From: Candidatus Peribacteria bacterium
GTDB taxonomy: Bacteria; Patescibacteriota; Gracilibacteria; UBA1369; GCA-2718715
Assembly (NCBI GenBank): GCA_943349385.1
Contig: CALQZM010000029.1
Coordinates: 1 to 10,302, forward strand
Length of the DNA stretch: 10,302 nucleotides
Direction: 5' to 3'
This document shows positions 1 through 6,280 of this stretch, piece after piece. The translations under genes and the position numbers were made by a program. The notes under the pieces were generated by a model. It was not told where the DNA came from. It made no database searches and was given only the letters and a program-made list of their open reading frames with translations. The number at the start of each line of letters is the position of its first letter. Position 1 is the first letter of the stretch.

Positions 1-667
1 ACTTTATTCGTTTAATAGTTAAATTGGTTGAAAATACTTTAGCTAAATTTTTATTATTTGGTTTTAGTGAATTCCAGTCTGTTAACAATAAATACCCAAT
101 AACTATAATTGACATTCCGAATACTGGTGCTGATAAGTTAATTAAGAAGTCATTAAAGGTTAATCCAGCCTTTACACCAATTAAGGTATTTGGTGGATCC
201 CCAATTAAGGTCAATGTTCCTCCAATATTAGAAAAAATTGCTAGTACTATTACTAAAAGCTTACTATTAAGTCCTAGCCCAATTGCAAGTGCGATTGCTA
301 TTGGTATTACTAGCAATACTACGGTTGCGTTATTTAAAATTGTAGATGCGAAAAATGTAAGCAATGTAAAAAGTAAAAATACCATTAAGGGATTACCTTT
401 ACTTTTTTCGGCAATTTTAGTGCTAAGCCAAGAGAAAATCCCTGAATGTTGGGCAATAATTACAGTAATCATTAAACCTAATAGTAATGCTAATGTTTCA
501 AAATCGATCGATTTTAAGGCACCTTCCCAAGATAGTATTCCTGTAACGATTAAAATAAGTGCTCCGGAAAGCGAAACTATTGTTTTGTCTACCCAGTCAA
601 AAATGAAGATAACAAGACTTATGGCAAATACAGATACAGCTATAATAAATTCAGGTGTAAAGAGCAT
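1..667 (-). CDS. ArsB/NhaD-family ion transporter (SLC13-like permease), N-terminal half, runs off left edge
   Basis: Reading the minus strand from the ATG at 667-665 gives 222 residues with no stop up to the window edge, so only about half of a usual 400-430 residue transporter is present. The chain is very hydrophobic, with likely membrane segments near residues 7-24, 29-46, 55-73, 95-113, 115-132, 136-152 and 181-197. Family hallmarks are visible: IDFETLALLLGLMI (54-67), the LNNATVVLL stretch (111-119) and NIGGTLTLIGDPPNTLIG (147-164), which matches the conserved signature of the ArsB/NhaD/P-protein group of the ion transporter superfamily. These proteins move sodium, arsenite or organic anions across the cytoplasmic membrane; the substrate cannot be told from this half. 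The start is the first ATG of the open frame and lies about 24 bases after a candidate promoter; no Shine-Dalgarno is visible. The opposite strand is also open (24-674), but that frame has no family features and is a shadow. Confidence 0.86.
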   Translation of the reverse strand, partial: MLFTPEFIIAVSVFAISLVIFIFDWVDKTIVSLSGALILIVTGILSWEGALKSIDFETLALLLGLMITVIIAQHSGIFSWLSTKIAEKSKGNPLMVFLLFTLLTFFASTILNNATVVLLVIPIAIALAIGLGLNSKLLVIVLAIFSNIGGTLTLIGDPPNTLIGVKAGLTFNDFLINLSAPVFGMSIIVIGYLLLTDWNSLKPNNKNLAKVFSTNLTIKRIK

Positions 668-697
668 ATTTTAAATATTTATATATAATTTTGCGAA

Positions 698-725
698 ATT
701 TTAATCCTTTTTTTAATTTTTTCAA
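698..725 (-). promoter_or_regulatory. Candidate sigma70-type promoter for the minus-strand transporter
   Basis: On the minus strand, TTGAAA (725-720) and TAAAAT (703-698) are separated by 16 bases, a good match to the -35 and -10 consensus. Transcription would begin near 691, giving a leader of only about 24 bases before the ATG at 667. The region is very AT-rich, so chance matches are likely and another -10-like string (TATATAA) lies closer to the gene. Confidence 0.4.
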
Positions 726-789
726 TAGGATTTTACATATTTAGTTTACTGTAAATTAGAAGCTAAGTCCTGAATTTCTAAAAAAAGGG

Positions 790-817
790 TTGCAAAAAGC
801 AGTTTTTTAGTTAAAAT
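790..817 (+). promoter_or_regulatory. Candidate sigma70-type promoter for the S1-like gene
   Basis: TTGCAA (790-795), a 16-base spacer and TAAAAT (812-817) lie upstream of the S1-like gene. Transcription would start near 824 and leave a leader of roughly 80 bases, the longest leader implied in this window. No strong hairpin, riboswitch motif or Shine-Dalgarno is visible in that leader. In some bacteria S1 represses its own mRNA through the leader, but nothing here shows that directly. Confidence 0.42.
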
Positions 818-902
818 ATCGTGGCTTGATCTACTTTATTAGTGGTATAAAGACAGGTTTATAAGCAAAAGTACTATTTAATCTTAAAATCCACCTTAAT
901 TT

Positions 903-2168
903 ATGGCTAATAAAGCTTTAATTTCAATGGATGAACTATTATTAAGTTCTCCAGATATATTTATTCCTGAACCTGGTACAGTGGTTGATGGGATCGTAAT
1001 TACTGTACAAAAAAATAAAATTTTAGTTGATTTAGGTGGAGTTTCCACTGGGATCATCTCAGGAAAGGAAGCAGTTGATAGTTCTGATACTATTGATTCA
1101 CTTGTTACTGGTGATGTTGTAAGTGCATTTGTACTTGAACCAGAAAATGATGAAGGACTTATTGTTCTTTCATTAAGAAAAGCTAGTCAACAAAAAACAT
1201 GGAAGAGATTCCTTGATTATTACAGCAATAAAGAAGTTATTAAAGTTAAAATTACTGAAGCGAATAAAGGTGGTCTATTGGTTGAAGTTGATTCAATTAA
1301 AGGATTTATACCTGTATCGCAACTTGCACCTCTACATTATCCTCGGGTAAATGGGGCTGATAGTGCAAAAATTCTAGCTAGACTACAAAAACTTATTGGT
1401 CAAATGATCGATGTAAGAATTATTAACATTGATGAAGAAAACCGAAAATTAATTTTATCTGAAAAAGAAGCGCAAAATGAAGTTAGACTAAAAGCACTAA
1501 AAACTATTGAAATCGGTCGAATTGTTGACGGTAAAATTAGTGGTGTTGTTAATTTTGGTATATTTGTTACATTCGAAGGTCTTGAAGGTCTTGTTCATAT
1601 TTCTGAAATTGCTTGGGGACACGTTGATGATCCTTCTAATTTTGGTAAACTTGGTGATCCAGTCAAAGTTAAAGTTATCGGTATTGAAGGTGAAAAGATT
1701 TCTCTTTCTATGAAACAATTAACTGTTGATCCTTGGTTAGAAATTGCTAGTAATTTCAAAGAAGGACAAAAAGTTTCAGGTAAAATTAACAGAATCACTG
1801 AATATGGTGCATTCGTTACTTTAGCTGATGATATTAATGGATTAATTCACGTAAGTGAAATTAATGATCCTGAAATTAAAGATAAAGGAATTACCTTCAA
1901 AGTTGGTGATGATGTAAGTGCTACAATCATCAATATTGATGTTGATAATCACAGAATTGGATTAAGCATTTTAGGAAAGAAACCAGCTAAAGATGCTCCA
2001 ATTACTAGTATTACTGAACTTGGGTTATCTGATAAAGTAATGCTAGCTCTTGAAAAAGCTGGTATTAAGTCAATAGATGATCTTAAAGGTAAAGATGCTG
2101 TTGCATTGACTGAAATTGAAGGTGTAAATGACTCAGCTGCAAAAAAGATTTTAGCTAAATTAGCTTAG
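903..2168 (+). CDS. rpsA: 30S ribosomal protein S1-like, four S1 domains plus C-terminal helix-hairpin-helix tail
   Basis: This 421-residue protein holds four S1 (OB-fold) RNA-binding repeats at about residues 24-93, 110-188, 205-273 and 287-358. Repeat 3 is the most canonical (NFGIFVTFEGLEGLVHISEI, then GDPVKVKVIGI and ISLSMK); repeat 4 has YGAFVTL and GLIHVSEI. Repeat 2 (GFIPVSQL) is the usual second ribosome-side repeat. S1 proteins bind mRNA on the 30S subunit and help start translation. Residues 371-421 are not an S1 repeat: LEKAGIKSIDDL followed by LTEIEGVNDSAAKKIL resembles the helix-hairpin-helix folds of the RpoA and NusA C-terminal regions. E. coli S1 has six repeats and many other bacteria have four, so the length is normal for a short form. 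The ATG at 903 is the first of the frame and fits the first S1 repeat; no Shine-Dalgarno precedes it. It ends in TAG and is followed by an intrinsic terminator, so it is probably a single-gene transcript. Confidence 0.9.
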   Translation: MANKALISMDELLLSSPDIFIPEPGTVVDGIVITVQKNKILVDLGGVSTGIISGKEAVDSSDTIDSLVTGDVVSAFVLEPENDEGLIVLSLRKASQQKTWKRFLDYYSNKEVIKVKITEANKGGLLVEVDSIKGFIPVSQLAPLHYPRVNGADSAKILARLQKLIGQMIDVRIINIDEENRKLILSEKEAQNEVRLKALKTIEIGRIVDGKISGVVNFGIFVTFEGLEGLVHISEIAWGHVDDPSNFGKLGDPVKVKVIGIEGEKISLSMKQLTVDPWLEIASNFKEGQKVSGKINRITEYGAFVTLADDINGLIHVSEINDPEIKDKGITFKVGDDVSATIINIDVDNHRIGLSILGKKPAKDAPITSITELGLSDKVMLALEKAGIKSIDDLKGKDAVALTEIEGVNDSAAKKILAKLA

Positions 2169-2187
2169 TCTACTTGTTGATTTAATT

Positions 2188-2216
2188 TTCAAAACGACCT
2201 ATTCTTACTTTATAAT
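2188..2216 (+). promoter_or_regulatory. Candidate promoter nested inside the S1 terminator, driving the helicase gene
   Basis: A perfect -10 hexamer TATAAT (2211-2216) lies in the loop of the upstream terminator, 17 bases after TTCAAA (2188-2193), a 4-of-6 match to the -35 consensus that overlaps the terminator's left arm. Transcription would start around 2222-2224, inside the right arm, leaving about 12 bases before the ATG at 2236. A transcript started there lacks the left arm and so cannot form the terminator hairpin. The helicase gene needs a promoter after such a strong terminator, which supports the call. Confidence 0.5.
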
Positions 2217-2235
2217 TTGATAGGTCGTTTTTTTT
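2191..2235 (+). terminator. Intrinsic terminator after the S1-like gene
   Basis: A perfect 12-base inverted repeat, AAAACGACCTAT (2191-2202) against ATAGGTCGTTTT (2220-2231), encloses a 17-base loop and runs into eight T residues (2228-2235). This is the classic stem plus T tract of Rho-independent termination, 22 bases after the S1 stop codon. The last T is directly next to the start codon of the next gene at 2236. Confidence 0.88.
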
Positions 2236-5208
2236 ATGGATTATAATAAAATATTTGAGCAAGCATTACAAAACTTGAATCCTGAACAGTTAGAGGCGGT
2301 AAATGAAACTGAGGGTCCTGTGATTGTTGTAGCTGGTCCCGGCACTGGTAAGACTCAGATATTAGCATTAAGGATTGCTAATATTATAAAAACTACTGAT
2401 GTGCCTCCTAGTGCCATTTTGGCTTTAACTTTTACTGATAGCGGAGTTAATGCTATGCGAGATAGATTAGTTTCGATTATTGGCCCTTTGGCATACGAGG
2501 TTAGAATTCATACGTTTCACTCCTTCTGTTCTTCGTTAATATCTGAGTTTAGGGATTTTTTTCATAATGGACAGAGTTTGAGACCAATTGATGAAATAAC
2601 TAGGTATTCTTTAGTTAGAAAATTGATTGAGAAAAATGATTATTACCCACTTGTCGACATTAAAAATAAGTTTAATTTTGTTCCTAATATAATTTCGCAG
2701 ATTGGTAAATTAAAAAAAGAACTTGTTACTCCAGAACGATTGCATGATTTTGCTTTAGCAAAAATTAATGAGCTAGATAGTATTGATACAACTAATTTTA
2801 AAAAGGGCGTTTTGGGTAAGCATTATTCAGCTTTAAAACTAAATAAAAAACTACTAATTCTTTCTAAAATTTATAAAGACTATATCGATCAAATGGAGCG
2901 AGATTCTTGGTTCGATTTTGATGACATGATTTTGATGATTCTAGATAAATTTAGAAATGATCCTGTTTTTTTAGTTTTGGTTCAAGAACGGTTTCAGTAT
3001 TTTTTACTTGATGAGTTTCAGGACACTAATAATTCACAGTATGAAATTATTAACTTGCTAGTTTCCTATTACGAGAAAGATCCTAACTTATTTGTAGTTG
3101 GAGACGATGACCAATCTATATATAGATTCCAAGGTGCTTCACTTGAAAATATTCATAGATTTTTAGAAAAGTATAACAGTGCCAAAAAAATTGTCTTAAA
3201 AACTAACTATCGAAGTTCTCAGTTAATACTTGATGCTGCAACAAGTATAATTTCTAATAATAAAGACCGGGTTGCTGAAAACAAACAGTTACTGGCAGCA
3301 AATACTGTTTATCCTAATAATCTAATTGAAATTGCTAAATTTAATACTCACACCGAGGAGTTTTACTTTTTAAGTAATAGAATTAAGAATTTAGTTGATA
3401 CTGGCGTCAGTCCTTCAGAGATTGCTGTTATTACTAGAGGTAATTCTGAGTTACTTAAAATTGCAAAGTTTTTCGATGAATTAAATGTAAATTACACAAT
3501 AAGTGCTAATACTAATGTTTTAGACAATAAATATATTAAAAAAGTCATTTCTGGACTTAGATTCTTAGCTAACCCAAAAGACTACGTTGAATTAATAAAC
3601 TTTCTTTTTTTACCGAACTTAGATGTAAAATTAACTGAAATATATGCTTTGTCTGCTTTAATAAAGAAAAACCCTAAAATTCCTTTCGTTGATATAAGAA
3701 AATATTTCAATACAGATAGTAAGATTGAAATTACACTTATAAAACTTGAGAAAATGATTCAATTATTAAATTTTGAGTCTTTTAGTACTTTTATAAGAAG
3801 CCTTCTTATAGAACTAGGAATTTTTGAAGATTTGATTAAAAAAGAATTATTAGATGACTTAAATGCCGTAAGATCATTTATTGATTTTGCAGAAAGTTAT
3901 TTTGATTCAAATAGTAAGCCAGTACTTAAAGACTTTTTACTTTTATTGGATTCAATTTTTGAACATAACTTAAAAGTGAATGAAAAAGGTGCAATTCAAA
4001 ATAGCAACTACTTAAATTTGATGACGGCACATAAATCAAAAGGACTTGAATTTGAATATGTATTTATACCTTACGCAACGAATAAGAAGTGGATAAGTAG
4101 TAAACGGGCAGAGTTCATTGCAATTCCTGATGAATTATTCTTAGAATTACCAGTTGAGGAATCCTCGGAGCCCGAAGAAAGAAGACTATTCTACGTTGCA
4201 TTAACTAGAGCAAAACATAGTGTATATATTTCATCGGCTTTAACATATGAGTCTGGTTCTGAGCAGATCAAAGCAAAATTTACCGAAGAGATTTCTGCTG
4301 ATTTTATAGTTAATTTAGACATACCAGAACTTTCTTTTGCAGACTTAAGCAAAATATTTTTAGGTACAGGGAATGAATTCAAGCATGGACAAGAAATCAA
4401 GGATTGGCTTAGAAACTCTGTAATTCCAAATTTCAAGTTGAGTCCGTCGGCTTTTAATGACTTTTTAAAATGTAAGAGAGTCTTTTTTTATGAGAGAATC
4501 CTTAAACTACCTACACTAAAAAATATGTATTTAATTGAAGGTTCCTTTATTCATCTTTTGGTAGAAAATCTATTAGTACTAAAGAAAAAGGGGCAAGTAA
4601 TGACTCAAGCCCATATTGATAATATTGTTGATCGGTATATAGATAGCAATAACTTGTCTTTGGCTGAGCTAAATTATCTAAAACAAAATTCACTAGCTAT
4701 TTTTACTAACTGGAGAGCCTACCATGAGCAAAATAATTCCATACCGGATGCTCTATATACTGAATTGAACTTTTACAGTAGAGATGTGTTTTATGATGGA
4801 GTTCCTTTGACAGGAAAAATAGATTTAGTTGAATATCTTAATACCCAAGAAAGAATCGTAAGAGTTACAGATTTTAAAACTTCTGCACCTAAAACTGAAG
4901 GTGTAATTATGGGTAAAACAAAAGATTCTGATGGAGCTTATTATCGTCAATTGATGTTTTATAAGCTACTAATTGAGTCAGATTCCAATTTGCGTTTAAA
5001 AGTAGACCAAGGTGTACTTTCGTACTTAATTGATAAAGATGGTGTGTATAAAGCTGTACCTATAAATTATAATCCAGCCGACTATCAAGAGTTTAAAACT
5101 CAAATTAAAGATGTCTATAATCAGATTAAGGATTTGAGTTTTGTTGATTCATTACACGATGAGTGCAGTTGTAAAGGAGAATGTAGATATATAGATTACT
5201 TAAATTAA
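2236..5208 (+). CDS. UvrD/PcrA-type superfamily 1 DNA helicase fused to RecB-like PD-(D/E)XK nuclease
   Basis: This 990-residue protein has a complete SF1A helicase: Q motif LNPEQLEAV (14-22), Walker A AGPGTGKT (33-40), motif Ia LALTFTDSG (62-70), HTFHSFC (92-98), motif II LLDEFQDTN (257-265), motif III GDDDQSIYRFQGA (289-301), motif IV TNYRSS (323-328), motif V TAHKSKGLEFEYVF (597-610) and motif VI EERRLFYVALTRAK (647-660). Residues about 735-988 form a RecB-family nuclease: GSFIH (769-773), GKID with D863, VTDFKT with D879 and K881, and QLMFY (905-909). C746 and C977, C979, C983 bracket this domain and could hold an iron-sulfur cluster as in AddB-type nucleases. The protein probably unwinds and cuts DNA ends in double-strand break repair, in the manner of the AdnAB/AddAB enzymes, but no partner subunit is seen here. 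The ATG lies just before the Q motif; no Shine-Dalgarno, and a leader of about 12 bases is likely. RmuC follows after 3 bases, so both are probably one operon. Confidence 0.92.
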   Translation: MDYNKIFEQALQNLNPEQLEAVNETEGPVIVVAGPGTGKTQILALRIANIIKTTDVPPSAILALTFTDSGVNAMRDRLVSIIGPLAYEVRIHTFHSFCSSLISEFRDFFHNGQSLRPIDEITRYSLVRKLIEKNDYYPLVDIKNKFNFVPNIISQIGKLKKELVTPERLHDFALAKINELDSIDTTNFKKGVLGKHYSALKLNKKLLILSKIYKDYIDQMERDSWFDFDDMILMILDKFRNDPVFLVLVQERFQYFLLDEFQDTNNSQYEIINLLVSYYEKDPNLFVVGDDDQSIYRFQGASLENIHRFLEKYNSAKKIVLKTNYRSSQLILDAATSIISNNKDRVAENKQLLAANTVYPNNLIEIAKFNTHTEEFYFLSNRIKNLVDTGVSPSEIAVITRGNSELLKIAKFFDELNVNYTISANTNVLDNKYIKKVISGLRFLANPKDYVELINFLFLPNLDVKLTEIYALSALIKKNPKIPFVDIRKYFNTDSKIEITLIKLEKMIQLLNFESFSTFIRSLLIELGIFEDLIKKELLDDLNAVRSFIDFAESYFDSNSKPVLKDFLLLLDSIFEHNLKVNEKGAIQNSNYLNLMTAHKSKGLEFEYVFIPYATNKKWISSKRAEFIAIPDELFLELPVEESSEPEERRLFYVALTRAKHSVYISSALTYESGSEQIKAKFTEEISADFIVNLDIPELSFADLSKIFLGTGNEFKHGQEIKDWLRNSVIPNFKLSPSAFNDFLKCKRVFFYERILKLPTLKNMYLIEGSFIHLLVENLLVLKKKGQVMTQAHIDNIVDRYIDSNNLSLAELNYLKQNSLAIFTNWRAYHEQNNSIPDALYTELNFYSRDVFYDGVPLTGKIDLVEYLNTQERIVRVTDFKTSAPKTEGVIMGKTKDSDGAYYRQLMFYKLLIESDSNLRLKVDQGVLSYLIDKDGVYKAVPINYNPADYQEFKTQIKDVYNQIKDLSFVDSLHDECSCKGECRYIDYLN

Positions 5209-5211
5209 AAT

Positions 5212-6210
5212 ATGGAAATTTTCATAGTTATATTATTATTTGCTGTATTAGCAGCACTGTTGCTTAAATTCAAACAGCCAAGTAGTTCAGTTGAGATGCA
5301 AAATCTATTTGTAACTCAGTTTGAATCGTTTTCTAGGCAGATAGATGATAGGATTAATTATCATTTTAAAGTTCAGTCAAGTTCTGAAAATAGAATTAAG
5401 GAGAGCTTAGATGAGGCTAAAAAATCATATAAAGATGTAGAAAATCGACTTACCAATCTACTAGAAGTTAGTTCTAAAATTTATGAAGTAGGTAAAGATG
5501 TTTCAAGTTTAAATGAACTTTTAAAGTCTCCAAAACTTCGTGGTGGTCTAGGTGAATTCTTTTTAGAGGACTTAATCAAGCAAGTTATTCCGGCTGAAAA
5601 TTATGATTTTCAGTATACGTTTAAAGGTGGTGAAAAAGTTGATGCAGTAGTTAAACTAGCTGAGAAAGTTGTTTGCATTGATTCGAAATTCCCGTTAGAA
5701 AATTATATTAAGTTAAAAGACTCTAATATTGATACGAAAGATAAAATGTTTACTGCATTTATTCGAGATGTAAAAAAACATGTAGATTCTATTGCTGAAA
5801 AATATATTAAACCAAGTCTTGGTACTTTTGATTTTGCCTTAATGTACATTCCGGCTGAAAGTGTATATTATGAAATTATACTTTCAAATGAAACTACCTC
5901 TTTATTTGACTATTGTTATGGTAAAAAAGTAATCCCAGTTTCTCCGAATAATCTTTTTATTTATTTGCAAACAATTTTAATTGGTTTAAAAGGCTTTCAG
6001 ATTGAGCAGAATGCAAAAAAAATTAGTCAGAATTTGTCGCAGATTGCAGTTGATTTTAATAATTTTGAGTTAGAATTTAATACTTTAGGTACCCACTTAA
6101 GTAATGCCTCTAATAAGTTTGATTCTTCACAGCTAAAATTAGCAAAGATTGATCAACGTTTGGAATCCATTGCAATTGAAGATTCAGCTAGTTTAGAACT
6201 AGATAAATAA
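5212..6210 (+). CDS. rmuC: RmuC-family DNA recombination protein, membrane-anchored
   Basis: The 332-residue product starts with a hydrophobic segment (residues 1-20, MEIFIVILLFAVLAALLLKF) that should anchor it to the membrane, then a charged, probably coiled-coil stretch (about 30-105). The RmuC core follows: LRGGLGEFFLEDLI (109-122), VDAVV (143-147), CIDSKFPLENY (155-165), MYIPAESVYYEI (211-222) and VIPVSPNNLFIYL (240-252). The G-E, D144 and D157-x-K159 positions form the PD-(D/E)XK-like nuclease pattern predicted for this family. RmuC in E. coli limits recombination at inverted repeats; the biochemical activity is poorly defined. A C-terminal helical region (about 265-320) looks like a second coiled coil. 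It starts 3 bases after the helicase-nuclease stop codon and has no Shine-Dalgarno, so it is almost certainly co-transcribed with that gene, which fits a shared DNA-repair role. The length is shorter than the E. coli protein, mainly in the coiled-coil parts. Confidence 0.9.
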   Translation: MEIFIVILLFAVLAALLLKFKQPSSSVEMQNLFVTQFESFSRQIDDRINYHFKVQSSSENRIKESLDEAKKSYKDVENRLTNLLEVSSKIYEVGKDVSSLNELLKSPKLRGGLGEFFLEDLIKQVIPAENYDFQYTFKGGEKVDAVVKLAEKVVCIDSKFPLENYIKLKDSNIDTKDKMFTAFIRDVKKHVDSIAEKYIKPSLGTFDFALMYIPAESVYYEIILSNETTSLFDYCYGKKVIPVSPNNLFIYLQTILIGLKGFQIEQNAKKISQNLSQIAVDFNNFELEFNTLGTHLSNASNKFDSSQLKLAKIDQRLESIAIEDSASLELDK

Positions 6211-6237
6211 GTAGTTTCCCCTTTACTATTTGCCCTA

Positions 6238-6265
6238 TTTTAAGCTAGACTCTTTGCAGTATTAT
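6238..6265 (+). promoter_or_regulatory. Weak candidate promoter for infB
   Basis: TATTAT (6260-6265) is a reasonable -10 hexamer, 16 bases after TTTTAA (6238-6243), which matches only three of six -35 positions. Transcription would start near 6272, giving a leader of about 9 bases. The 70-base gap before infB is the largest same-strand gap apart from the one holding the S1 terminator, and it contains no terminator-like hairpin, so read-through from rmuC is equally possible. Confidence 0.22.
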
Positions 6266-6280
6266 TTTTAAGTTGATTGC

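Noticed and set aside
24..674. A 216-codon open frame on the + strand
   Set aside because: It lies opposite the transporter gene. The minus-strand product has clear ArsB/NhaD motifs and membrane segments, while the + product has no recognisable family features and reflects low stop density opposite a hydrophobic coding sequence.
703..732. Inverted repeat AATCCT/AGGATT as an operator or terminator in the divergent region
   Set aside because: It has only 6 paired bases around an 18-base AT-rich loop, which is expected by chance in such sequence.
1497..1798. Short open frames on both strands within the S1-like gene
   Set aside because: They overlap the well-supported S1 repeats in other frames, are under 75 codons and show no family motif.
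4191..4436. An 81-codon minus-strand frame inside the helicase gene
   Set aside because: It is antisense to helicase motif VI and the linker, with no motif of its own.
6188..6202. Small inverted repeat CTAGTT-TAG-AACTAG at the end of rmuC as a terminator
   Set aside because: The stem is only 6 bases, AT-rich, inside the coding sequence and has no T tract after it.
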